A DNA stretch of 15,793 nt from the NCBI GenBank assembly GCA_002341805.1, contig DDOS01000016.1, forward strand, positions 825 through 16,617, written 5' to 3'. Of the stretch, positions 7,401 through 14,661 are shown piece after piece. The notes below the pieces were generated by a model. That model worked only from the letters and a program-made list of their open reading frames with translations, was not told the DNA's origin and searched no databases. Source of the DNA: Aquificaceae bacterium UBA2488. Its GTDB lineage: Bacteria; Aquificota; Aquificia; Aquificales; Aquificaceae. Both the position numbers and the translations under genes were made by a program. Position 1 is the stretch's first letter. Each line of letters opens with the position of its first letter.

Positions 7401-7954
7401 CCCAAAGGGATTTTTATATAAGAACGGGTGAGCTTCAAGCCACTCCAAACACCAAAAAAATAAACCTTCTTTTGATGTCTCCAGGAAGCTCTTATAATAC
7501 GTATATATCTTTGTATGGATATACGGATGATTTGCATTTTAATATATACTCAGATCCACCTATGCCAAAGCAAGAGCTTTTATCCTCTTTTATACTAAAC
7601 CAATCTGGGCTTACCGCCATACCTATAAATGAGCTTGCTTCAAAAGCTTCAAAATACTCTCCTTCTGGTATAGTGAGCAAAATTTTTGGCACCAATGTAA
7701 ATGTAAGTGTATACCCTTCTCAAGGCTCAAACGGCAATATGAATACAAACATGGAGCTAAGTAAAAAACTCACTAAAAATCTAAATGTAAAAGCCCATAT
7801 GAGTACCAGCAAAAACCCATTAGATACCTACTACGGAGCCGATGTAAAGCTAACTCCAAACACATCTTTAAATTTTGAAATCTATGGAAACGGCTCTTCT
7901 CAAGGAAGCGTCTCCTATGAAAAACACTTTGATATAGGTGCTCCATGGAAATAA
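4478..7954 (+). CDS. tamB: TamB-like (DUF490) inner-membrane/periplasmic bridge protein
   Basis: TamB and other AsmA-like proteins are anchored in the inner membrane and span the periplasm as a long hydrophobic beta groove. They are linked to outer-membrane protein assembly and to phospholipid transport. Here a single N-terminal membrane helix (about residues 4-27) is followed by some 1100 residues of repetitive beta-rich sequence dominated by Asn, Ile, Lys and Tyr. The C-terminal 250 residues carry the DUF490 features: GDINPSGLVYVKSF, YLKALGGELTYSQRDFYIR, a SDPPMPKQELLSSFIL block (around 1023-1038) and a final beta-barrel-edge-like segment ending in GAPWK. At 1158 residues it is close to the E. 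coli protein. No tamA/bamA partner is adjacent. The last 10 bases overlap recG, suggesting co-transcription and coupled translation. Confidence 0.8.
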   Translation: MKKLLKFLFFVLGIYFLILYPGYYIYKHHIGIGFKNRHLYIKNFSMHIDGANIHIGLINIYKDGVSLRDMFYESKPRFFYVKYGTLYLKSLILHGYVNELNIVLVAQYNKPSNVPNFNLKLYEKYYKHLDVKVDNLYIESADRFSNQSFALFIPQASLKNGILKTDEYAHYIYMSNSTRHELYVYVPKSYLKNGYFVAKNVNAVSNLYDFNLNFWWANRIGHALASGFIMPIKTPVFDTSILMGNIEAFINNKDISYKGDFNINYINIPKMRPFKNSKFSLRGFVNDNGVGFDGILSNASILANINYKDRFNDFNIDIKSLKLNNKDFNTNVPIYLLAGGYVFYSVDKKLLKLNIKTSNVNIKNFYFPMGFIKGKVDFSKKHNKGTLSYALYGSQSVRGNILFKDNTIQSLSHLNTFNIKNSYASFSIGGFTESMLYPNFYMEGFLKAKNIKSKYIDIAEIPINFLYKDKTLALASDSNILKANVTYQNGVITADITPKNISLYKYIKNTLYMANLKGGNINIKNKNIDITDVGFVAFSKNMSADGIVNASGELDNISGNIVLNNLDYNFVKNAKGNVLFSYKSGDLNLMPSLEEKNFFLTSNINISNKTIFNVNLTGSNSFMALNININGDIDNITNLEAKGYALYKKYNAKIPIEAYIKNQNGVYRLYVKGFNVKMNNLAFEVADIVGSSDDTNKINWETKGLKVFLYQEPILATEPIFGLLSLKPFYISSNTTNIKDLLNGSLTFGYKNGVYIKSTGIMDIANTLSFMKSKLPFLLKGEIFYNLNVDKNISIYLKSQKPVLLLSKYISLPLYAHINNTIYISKDDLRPTSFVFSSSDNKHQLLINIDYDKTLTIYSKFIKLPIYYYANSFYYQGFFDGYLNLTKTNNINLTGDINPSGLVYVKSFETSSSGKSASLPKNLNLNISFKNLVPLSIMLPEGNAYANTWGDLKSNKGHLWYKLYLKALGGELTYSQRDFYIRTGELQATPNTKKINLLLMSPGSSYNTYISLYGYTDDLHFNIYSDPPMPKQELLSSFILNQSGLTAIPINELASKASKYSPSGIVSKIFGTNVNVSVYPSQGSNGNMNTNMELSKKLTKNLNVKAHMSTSKNPLDTYYGADVKLTPNTSLNFEIYGNGSSQGSVSYEKHFDIGAPWK

Positions 7955-10305
7955 ATCAAATAAAAGATATCATAAAAGACCTATTATCCGATGAGGCAAA
8001 ACTATCAAGAACAAAGATAAGTCAGTTTTTGATACAAAATCTAAAACCCTATATCTCTAAGGAGTTATATGAATTGTTAAAATATGTGGATGATGTGACT
8101 ATACCAAAAAGAAAATCTATCTTAGAAACTGTTATGGAGGAATTAAGTCTTCAGGATGATTTTAAACCAAAAGTATCTTCTAAAAAAGTTATAAACCTAA
8201 ACATATCAATATCTGACATGGATTTTTTAAATAAAAAGCAAAAACACATACTCCTAAGCTATAATCTAAATACTCTCATAGATGTCCTTTGGTATTTTCC
8301 CTATATCTATGAAAACAGAATTTTGACAACCCTTCGCAGTCTAAAAACAGAGGAGACGGGAGCAATATCCCTTGAGATAGAAAAAGTCTCTTATGAACCT
8401 TCAGAAAAATATCCATTAAGCATATTAGCAAAAGAAAATAAAGATTATATACATCTTAAATTTAAATCAAAGGATAATAGCTCTGTAAATTGGTATAAAA
8501 AGGGGCAAAAAATTGTAGCATATGGAAGGCTAAAAGAGTTTAGAGGTCAGAAATATATGGTTCATCCTAAGATCTTCTCAGAAAACTCCAAAGAGATAAA
8601 CATTATAAAACCTATTTATCCACTTGGCAGAAATACCCAGCTTGATATGGATGCTTCCACTTCAAAAAAGCGAAAACTTTTGGAAGAGGCTATAGAACTC
8701 ATTTTAAATTATTACAAATCCTATTGGCAAAATGTGGAAGAGATACTTCCAAAATCTTTTTTGGAAAAACATGGACTTATAGAATTGTCTTTGGCTTTTA
8801 ATATAATGCACAAACCTCAGTTTAAAGACTTTAAAAGCTTTGATATTATGCTTCAAAAAGCCAAAAAACGTTTTTTATACGAAGAGATATTTATCTTTGA
8901 GCTTGCTATGTTAAAAAGAAGAGCCCAGATTAAAAGTTTGAACTCTGTTCCTATACAAGCGGATAAAGACAACATTATAAAAGAGATAGAATCTCATATG
9001 GGATTTAGCCTAACAAATGCTCAAAAAAGAGCCATCGAAGAGATATCAATAGATATGAACTCTTCAAAACCCATGAGTAGACTTCTTCAAGGGGATGTGG
9101 GAAGTGGTAAAACCGCCGTGGCTATGGCTTGTTCTTTGGCTTGTCTAAAAAACAACATGCAGGTAGCTTTGATGGCACCCACTGAAATTTTGGCAAATCA
9201 GCATTTTAAAAGCTTCAAAAACTTTTTTGAAAAGCTTGGATACAATATTGGGCTTTTAACATCATCTACCTCTAAAACAGATGCCAAAAAACTCATCTCT
9301 ATGGGTGTTATAAATATAGTAATAGGAACGCATGCTCTTATCCAGGAGGATGTCACATTTAAGGAGCTTGGGCTTGTGATAGTGGATGAGCAGCACAGAT
9401 TTGGAGTAGCCCAAAGACAGGCACTTCTTCAAAAAAATCATAACATCCTTCCTCACATGCTTTATATGAGTGCCACACCTATACCAAGGACTATAGCTAT
9501 GGGTATATTTGGGGACATGGATATATCCGTATTAGACGAGATGCCCTCAAATAGAAAACCCGTCAAAACCTATGTAATTTATCAGGATGACCCAAAGGAT
9601 ATGGATATTCTTATAAAGCATATCAATAAAGAACTATCAAAAGGTAGAAAAATATATATAGTCTATCCTCTCATAGAAGAATCCGAGAAAATTGATCTAA
9701 AAGCTGCCACCATGGAATACGAAAAGTGGAAAGATATTTTTAAAGACAAGAAAGTTCTTCTTTTGCATGGTAAGATGAACGATGCTGAAAAATCGAAAGT
9801 AATGGAAGAGTTTAAAGAAAATGCGGATATACTGGTCTCCACCACCGTTATAGAAGTGGGGATAGATGTACCTACCGCCAGCACCATCGTAATAGAAGAT
9901 GCTCATAGATTTGGACTCTCTCAGCTTCATCAGTTAAGGGGTAGAGTGGGAAGAGGAGGCTTGGAAGGATATTGTTTTCTAACAGTTCAAAGTGATATGG
10001 TTAAAAGCCAAAAACCCTTAGAACAAAGCGATACACTAAAAAGACTTAAAATTATGGTTAAAACCAACAACGGTTTTGAAATATCTATGGAAGATTTTAA
10101 GATGAGAGGTCCAGGAGATGTGCTTGGTTTGTCCCAATCTGGATTTTTGCAGTTTAACAATGTGGATTTAAAAAATCAAGAGCATCTTGTTTTAATGTCA
10201 AATATAAGAGAAGAAATACCCTCCTACAAAAAAGAGGTATCAAAATCCCTTGGTTTTCTAACAGATTTGAGATATTTTAAAAACAAAGATATATCTATTG
10301 CTTAA
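7945..10305 (+). CDS. recG: ATP-dependent DNA helicase RecG
   Basis: RecG is a double-strand DNA translocase that reverses stalled replication forks and branch-migrates Holliday junctions. The 786 residues are about 90 longer than in E. coli because of an N-terminal helical extension (about 1-85), as seen in Thermotoga. The OB-fold wedge region follows at roughly 135-215. Helicase motifs are intact: Walker A GDVGSGKT (383-390), APTEILANQH (411-420), DEQH (481-484), MSATPIPRT (508-516), STTVIEVGIDVP (632-643) and HQLRGRVGR (662-670). The TRG-type region follows with MRGPGDVLG. The start ATG lies inside the tamB 3' end, with AGGTG five bases upstream. It converges with the thioredoxin gene, with an 11-bp overlap of stop regions. 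Confidence 0.96.
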   Translation: MEINQIKDIIKDLLSDEAKLSRTKISQFLIQNLKPYISKELYELLKYVDDVTIPKRKSILETVMEELSLQDDFKPKVSSKKVINLNISISDMDFLNKKQKHILLSYNLNTLIDVLWYFPYIYENRILTTLRSLKTEETGAISLEIEKVSYEPSEKYPLSILAKENKDYIHLKFKSKDNSSVNWYKKGQKIVAYGRLKEFRGQKYMVHPKIFSENSKEINIIKPIYPLGRNTQLDMDASTSKKRKLLEEAIELILNYYKSYWQNVEEILPKSFLEKHGLIELSLAFNIMHKPQFKDFKSFDIMLQKAKKRFLYEEIFIFELAMLKRRAQIKSLNSVPIQADKDNIIKEIESHMGFSLTNAQKRAIEEISIDMNSSKPMSRLLQGDVGSGKTAVAMACSLACLKNNMQVALMAPTEILANQHFKSFKNFFEKLGYNIGLLTSSTSKTDAKKLISMGVINIVIGTHALIQEDVTFKELGLVIVDEQHRFGVAQRQALLQKNHNILPHMLYMSATPIPRTIAMGIFGDMDISVLDEMPSNRKPVKTYVIYQDDPKDMDILIKHINKELSKGRKIYIVYPLIEESEKIDLKAATMEYEKWKDIFKDKKVLLLHGKMNDAEKSKVMEEFKENADILVSTTVIEVGIDVPTASTIVIEDAHRFGLSQLHQLRGRVGRGGLEGYCFLTVQSDMVKSQKPLEQSDTLKRLKIMVKTNNGFEISMEDFKMRGPGDVLGLSQSGFLQFNNVDLKNQEHLVLMSNIREEIPSYKKEVSKSLGFLTDLRYFKNKDISIA

Positions 10306-10675
10306 AAGCACTTAAAAGATCTTCTTTTTTCTTGACGCCCACAAAAGCCTGTAATACCGTGCCTTTTTCTAAAATTATGGTGGTGGGTGTGCCAATTATA
10401 CCAAGCTCCTGGACAAGCTTTGCCCCTTCTTGAGTAAATACATCTATCTTTCTTACTTTTGCTTCTTTTATAGAATCCACTATGGGGCCCATTATCTTGC
10501 ATGCCCCACATTTTTCTGAATAAAAGTAAAGGATAAGTTTTTTATCGCTTTTAAACTTATCCAAAGTATTACCCTTTAGCTTTGACATCTTGTAAGATGA
10601 TAAGAACCTAAGACCAAATACAAACAATAGAAATAACGCTAAAAATATGCCTATTAGTACGCCTATTTCAATCAT
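10295..10675 (-). CDS. Membrane-anchored thioredoxin-like protein
   Basis: The 126-residue product has one N-terminal membrane helix (about residues 4-23) and a thioredoxin-fold domain. The active site is FYSEKCGACK with redox cysteines 56 and 59 (CGAC), and the cis-proline loop is GTPTT with Pro97. It should act as a thiol-disulfide oxidoreductase. Which side it faces is unclear. The positively charged stretch after the helix favours a cytoplasmic domain by the positive-inside rule, whereas the upstream gene encodes an exported protein. Its ATG overlaps the TAA of that gene by one base (TAATG), with AAGGTG as RBS, so translation is coupled. The CGAC motif differs from the CGPC of housekeeping thioredoxin, suggesting different redox properties. 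Partner proteins are unknown. Confidence 0.85.
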   Translation of the reverse strand: MIEIGVLIGIFLALFLLFVFGLRFLSSYKMSKLKGNTLDKFKSDKKLILYFYSEKCGACKIMGPIVDSIKEAKVRKIDVFTQEGAKLVQELGIIGTPTTIILEKGTVLQAFVGVKKKEDLLSAFKQ

Positions 10676-12195
10676 TACAACACCTTAAAGCTTACTTTAT
10701 AAATATCAGAATTGTTTTCTATAGGTATGGTACCCACTTTCCCTGTTATTACAAACGTGCCTTCTTTGGTACTTACTATACCTTCTATAGCCTCTTCAAA
10801 GGATGTACCCCTTAGTTTTTTCATATAAACAAGCTCGTGGTTTTTGCCCTCCACATCAAGAGCGTATAAATTACCATAAGAATATTTTGTAATACCAAAA
10901 AATCTTTCCATGGAGCTTTCTTTGTTAGCTCCTATAAGAAAAGCTGGAAGACCTATAACATCTGACGGTGTACCCCTTTCATAAAATACATACTTTATGG
11001 TGTTTGTGTTTATGAAGGGTAGATTCACAAAAGCATAAGAACCGCCAAAAATAGCAGAGGATGAATAAAGCTCAGTATCCCCTTTGAAGATTCTAAGCCT
11101 ATGAGAGCTATCTACGAATACGATATCTCCTTTATACATGCTTGCTCCATCAATTCTAAAGCCCATTGGCATTTCCGCTACACCAAGTTTTTTGATTTGT
11201 CCATTTTCAAAAGCAAGCTTATAAACTGCCCCAAATTTGTTGTCGGCGGTAAAAACCTGTCCATAAAAAGTCTTGTGGGGATGATTTTTATCCAATATAG
11301 ACATAAAATAGTGTATATGCTTAGCCACAACAACGGGACTATCTCCCACCATTTTCACTATAAAAGAAGACATATCAGAACCGCTAAACATATTTACCAA
11401 TATATAATCTTGTTTGGAATCTCCTATTTTGCCAACGCTAACAGATATAGGATGTCCTGCAGGAAGACTCATGGAGGCTATTTTCACAAGATCGTTTCTT
11501 AATATTTGATATATAAGTAAATTATCTCTTGTTAAAAGCACCAAATAATCTTTGCCGTTGCCATACAGATCTCCACTATCTGCAGAAAGCACTAAAGAAC
11601 CCACAGATTTTATAAATTTTGAAGTCACCAAAAGATGCAAATCTTTTATAGAAGCTTTTTGGATGCTTGGATTTTGAGCCATAGCAGCGTATATGCTTTT
11701 CTTTACAAATCCACCTGGTACCCCTGAATAGGCTATGCCGTAACCGTTTTTAAACTCCCTTATGCTTATTGCACAATCACTGCCAGATCTTACTGTGGGG
11801 AACAAAGCAGCTATTTGATATAGTTTATCCTGAGAACCGTTAAAGCATATGTTCATTGTATCTATCTGAGCCACATCTCCCACAGATGGCTTTTTACCCT
11901 CTATTATCTTACCTGTAGCAAAATTATCGTAAATATGGTCTATCTTTACTTTGGCCACATCTTTATAAGTGTATCCAAGGAACTCATGACTTAAAGGATT
12001 TAGTATTTTCCCAGACTGCTCTTTTATAACAAGGACTTCTCCAAGATGAAAATCTTTACCTGCTATATATACTTCATCGTTTTTAACATCCACTACGCTG
12101 TATTTTTCGTTTTTTAGCTTTTGTAAAAATGAAGTTAAATCACTTGCATATGAAAAGCCAGATATCAAAGCCAAAGCCAACAAAAATTTTCTCAT
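10675..12195 (-). CDS. Exported protein with FlgT-like and propeller-like regions, unknown role
   Basis: The 506 residues begin with a signal peptide (MRKFLLALALISGFSYA, cleavage after residue 17). Residues of about 45-130 read like the small beta domain found at the end of FlgT-type flagellar proteins (GEVLVIKEQ, a predicted HEFLGYTYKDVAKVKI strand pair, GDVAQI). From about 200 on there are repeated blades containing acidic DxxGNGKDYLVLL-like and DSKQDYILVNMF segments. These resemble FG-GAP/VCBS beta-propeller repeats that often bind calcium. Only two Cys are evident, both near 115-145, possibly a disulfide that the downstream thioredoxin could act on. No catalytic motif is recognised. It starts 7 bp after leuB with GAGGG as RBS, so leuB, this gene and the thioredoxin look like one operon. 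The domain assignments are tentative. Confidence 0.7.
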   Translation of the reverse strand: MRKFLLALALISGFSYASDLTSFLQKLKNEKYSVVDVKNDEVYIAGKDFHLGEVLVIKEQSGKILNPLSHEFLGYTYKDVAKVKIDHIYDNFATGKIIEGKKPSVGDVAQIDTMNICFNGSQDKLYQIAALFPTVRSGSDCAISIREFKNGYGIAYSGVPGGFVKKSIYAAMAQNPSIQKASIKDLHLLVTSKFIKSVGSLVLSADSGDLYGNGKDYLVLLTRDNLLIYQILRNDLVKIASMSLPAGHPISVSVGKIGDSKQDYILVNMFSGSDMSSFIVKMVGDSPVVVAKHIHYFMSILDKNHPHKTFYGQVFTADNKFGAVYKLAFENGQIKKLGVAEMPMGFRIDGASMYKGDIVFVDSSHRLRIFKGDTELYSSSAIFGGSYAFVNLPFINTNTIKYVFYERGTPSDVIGLPAFLIGANKESSMERFFGITKYSYGNLYALDVEGKNHELVYMKKLRGTSFEEAIEGIVSTKEGTFVITGKVGTIPIENNSDIYKVSFKVL

Positions 12196-12202
12196 AAAAC
12201 CC

Positions 12203-13273
12203 TCACAAGTTTTTGATGATGACGTTAGTCATCTCTTTGGTACCCACTTTAAAGCCCGCATCTCTATATATATCTGCGGTTCTTGCCCCTTCTAAGAGAG
12301 CCATATCCACAGCATCTTCTATATTTTGTGATATATCATCTCTTTTGAAAGTATATTTAAACATCATTGCTAAGGACAGGATTGTGGCTATAGGATTTGC
12401 GATGCCTTTCCCTGCTATATCTGGGGCAGAGCCGTGTATTGGCTCATAAAGGGCATATCTATCCCCTAAGGATGCAGATGGAAGCATACCAAGGCTTCCT
12501 TGCACCACTCCTGCTTCATCAGATAGTATATCCCCAAATATATTACCTGTTACTATAGTATCAAAAGAGGCAGGTCTATTTACAAGTTGCATTGCACAGT
12601 TATCCACATAAAGATGTTCAAGCTCTATATCGGGATAGTTTTTATGCTCTTTGTTTACTATATCTCTCCAGAGTCCAGAAACTTCCAATACATTTGCTTT
12701 ATCTACGCTGGTAAGTTTTTTGCGACGAATTTTTGCTATTTCAAAGGCTTTTTTTACCACTCTTTTTATCTCAGATTCTTTGTAAGACATGGTGTTAAAG
12801 CCATATCTCTCTCCGTTTTCTAAGGTTTTTATACCTCTTGGTTCTCCATAATACACATCTGCGGAGAGCTCTCTCACCACCATAAGGTCTGTGCCTTTCA
12901 CTATTTCGTTTTTAAGAGGTGAGCTATCTATAAGAGCATCAAATACTTTGGCAGGTCTTAAGTTTGCGTATAAGTCTAAGGCTTTTCTTATACCAAGTAG
13001 ACCCTTTTCTGGTTTTTGATGAGTGGGTAAATTATCCCATTTTGGTCCTCCCACGGCTCCTAAAAACACTGCATCGGAATTTTTACATGTTTCTATTGTA
13101 TCCTCGGGTAAAGGATTGCCAGTTTTATCTATAGCGATGCCTCCTATAAGCCCTTCCTTTAGCTCATAATTTATGCCATACTTAGAAGCTATAGTTTGTA
13201 GCACCTCCAAGGCACTATCCACTATCTCAGGTCCTATGCCATCACCCTTTAATACAGCTATTTTTAAGTTCAT
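12203..13273 (-). CDS. leuB: 3-isopropylmalate dehydrogenase
   Basis: LeuB oxidises and decarboxylates 3-isopropylmalate with NAD+ in leucine synthesis. The N-terminal LKGDGIGPEIV (8-18) and the arginine set LGIRKALDLYANLRP (Arg96, Arg106) with Arg134 form the substrate site. YYGEPRG (141-147) provides the catalytic Tyr142 and DKANV the catalytic Lys192. FGDILSDEAG provides the Mg-binding Asp248 and Asp252. The NAD-binding block EPIHGSAPDIAGKGIANP is at 277-294. The acidic loop pattern and the EPRG motif favour LeuB over isocitrate dehydrogenase. It is complete at 356 residues, the usual length. There is no SD before the ATG. An extended -10 places the transcript start on or next to the start codon. 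No other leu gene is in view. Downstream genes are closely spaced. Confidence 0.96.
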   Translation of the reverse strand: MNLKIAVLKGDGIGPEIVDSALEVLQTIASKYGINYELKEGLIGGIAIDKTGNPLPEDTIETCKNSDAVFLGAVGGPKWDNLPTHQKPEKGLLGIRKALDLYANLRPAKVFDALIDSSPLKNEIVKGTDLMVVRELSADVYYGEPRGIKTLENGERYGFNTMSYKESEIKRVVKKAFEIAKIRRKKLTSVDKANVLEVSGLWRDIVNKEHKNYPDIELEHLYVDNCAMQLVNRPASFDTIVTGNIFGDILSDEAGVVQGSLGMLPSASLGDRYALYEPIHGSAPDIAGKGIANPIATILSLAMMFKYTFKRDDISQNIEDAVDMALLEGARTADIYRDAGFKVGTKEMTNVIIKNL

Positions 13274-13279
13274 GCTTTT

Positions 13280-13288
13280 ATTTTAACA
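13280..13288 (-). promoter_or_regulatory. Extended -10 promoter of leuB beside the transposon end
   Basis: On the - strand TGTTAAAAT matches an extended -10 (TG, one base, TAAAAT). Counting seven bases on places initiation at about 13273, the A of the leuB ATG, so a leaderless mRNA is predicted. The -35 position falls at about 13303-13308, inside the tnpB stop region. Any -35 contact therefore uses transposon DNA. Confidence 0.5.
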
Positions 13289-13301
13289 TATTTTATGTGA
13301 A

Positions 13302-14537
13302 CTACTCCATGCTATAAGTATGCCACGCATTATAGAGCATAGAGCTTCCTGCTTCATCAATAGATGACTCGTAGACTGACATTGCTGCCATTCCACTGTC
13401 AGAGCTATCTCCACAAGCGTAAGTTCGAGCAGTTCCTGCCCTACTGTCCTTAAGGTGGACAAGACCATAATTTAGCAGGTTTACGCTTGCATTCACATCC
13501 CTATCATGCTCTGTTCCACAAACAGGACAAGCCCAGTGCCTATCTTTGAGTGTTAGGAAATCGTTCTTATATCCACATACATTGCATAGCTTAGAAGATG
13601 CGTAGAATCTGTCTGCAAACATTACCTGTTTGTCATACCACAGAGCTTTGTACTGGAGATATCTAACGAATGTACTCCAACTTACATCGGATATTGACTT
13701 AGAAAGGTTCTGGTTCTTAAGAAGACCTTTCACGTTTAAGTCCTCGAGAATGATGACTTGGTTATCATCAACTATTCTCTTAGACAGCTTGTGAAGGAAA
13801 TCTTCTCTTTTATTTGCTATCTTCTCATGACACTTTGCTACTCTATGTCTTTGTCTTTCAGAGTTCTTTGAACCTTTCTGCTTTTTGCTTAATCTCCTTT
13901 GCTCTCTTGCAAGTCTTTTTTCAGCTTTGCTTAGGTATTTGGGATTCTCTATCTTCTCTATGTTACCATCCGAATAACATATGGTGGCAAAATCCTTTAC
14001 ACCTAAGTCTATAGCACATATTCTCTCACTCTTTCCCACACGCTTTGGCTCTCCTTCCACTAACACTGACACAAAGTATATGCCTGACTTCGTTCTTCTA
14101 ATGGTGGCTGATTTTATAGTGCCAGTGAAAGTTCTGTGTAGCTCTGTCTTTACGTAGCCTACCTTAGGAAGCTTAACGTGACCTTTTTCAAAGTCTACTG
14201 CTATATTCCCGTTCACATTGCTAGTAGTATAAGACTGCTTATCTCTCTTCCTCTTGAACTTTGGCTTCCCTGCTTTCTTTCTAAACCAGTCACTTACTGC
14301 CCTTTCAAGTTGAAGTTGTGCATTAGCCAATGCAAGGCTATCTATTTCCTTAAGAAAATCATGCTCTTTTTTGAGTGCTGCTGGCAAAACTTGTGGTATC
14401 TTTTCTTTGTTTTCTAAGGCCTTTAGCTTTATCTCTAATGTCTTGTTCCAATAGAACCTAATACATCCAAAGGTCTTCGCTAATAGTAGTCTTTGAGCTT
14501 TATTTGGATATATGCAGTACTTGTAGGCTTTAAGCAT
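13302..14537 (-). CDS. tnpB: TnpB, RNA-guided endonuclease of an IS200/IS605 element
   Basis: TnpB proteins are RNA-guided nucleases, ancestors of Cas12, that cut the empty donor site and help retain the element. At 411 residues the protein is full length. It opens with LKAYKYCIYPNKAQ, the N-terminal OrfB pattern. The RuvC acidic residues are present: Asp177 in AIDLGVKDFA, Glu265 in ILEDLNV and the DRDVNAS motif at 345-351. The zinc ribbon is intact, with CNVC (318-321) and CPVC (337-340). A charged helical segment (about 200-250) rich in Lys and Arg suits RNA binding. The C-terminal tail includes DEAGSSM, common in this family. The ATG lies inside the tnpA remnant's last codons, with AAGG as RBS. 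Nothing in the frame indicates decay, so it may be active. Confidence 0.95.
   Translation of the reverse strand: MLKAYKYCIYPNKAQRLLLAKTFGCIRFYWNKTLEIKLKALENKEKIPQVLPAALKKEHDFLKEIDSLALANAQLQLERAVSDWFRKKAGKPKFKRKRDKQSYTTSNVNGNIAVDFEKGHVKLPKVGYVKTELHRTFTGTIKSATIRRTKSGIYFVSVLVEGEPKRVGKSERICAIDLGVKDFATICYSDGNIEKIENPKYLSKAEKRLAREQRRLSKKQKGSKNSERQRHRVAKCHEKIANKREDFLHKLSKRIVDDNQVIILEDLNVKGLLKNQNLSKSISDVSWSTFVRYLQYKALWYDKQVMFADRFYASSKLCNVCGYKNDFLTLKDRHWACPVCGTEHDRDVNASVNLLNYGLVHLKDSRAGTARTYACGDSSDSGMAAMSVYESSIDEAGSSMLYNAWHTYSME
13312..13335 (-). ncRNA. Hairpin at the tnpB 3' end, likely part of the right end and omega RNA
   Basis: CTATA, a 3-base bulge (AGT), ATGC, loop CAC, GCAT, TATAG make a nine-pair imperfect hairpin inside the last tnpB codons. 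In IS605-type elements the omega RNA (reRNA) overlaps the tnpB 3' end and runs through the right end into flanking DNA, which supplies the guide. The position suits that role. The full RNA boundaries cannot be read from sequence alone. Confidence 0.4.
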
Positions 14538-14610
14538 ATTCTTTGCCTTGGTTCTCTATGTATCTCTTTATGACCTCTATAGGAGCACAACCAGAAGATA
14601 GCCATAGCAT
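14530..14610 (-). pseudogene. tnpA: C-terminal remnant of TnpA (IS200-type Y1 transposase)
   Basis: In the - strand frame ending at TAA 14530-14532, the last residues read CAPIEVIKRYIENQG then KEYA. This is the characteristic C-terminal helix of IS200/IS605 TnpA (GGAPLEVIKxYIE-type). The frame overlaps tnpB by eight bases (ATGCTTAA), a common tnpA-tnpB arrangement. Upstream the frame is open only to about 14655 and lacks the catalytic HUH motif and the Tyr, so most of the gene is deleted between here and the left-end hairpin. Confidence 0.7.
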
Positions 14611-14661
14611 ATATAAAATATATACCGAAACCAGAAATTTATCAAGTGGAAAATGCGCAAT

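Noticed and set aside
10305..10330. Terminator between recG and the thioredoxin gene
   Set aside because: Only an AAGATCTT palindrome without a loop and a T run are visible. No stable stem could be drawn, so none was annotated.
11101..11502. 133-residue open frame on the + strand
   Set aside because: It is antisense to the 506-residue exported protein, has no RBS or recognisable motif, and its composition is that of a shadow frame.
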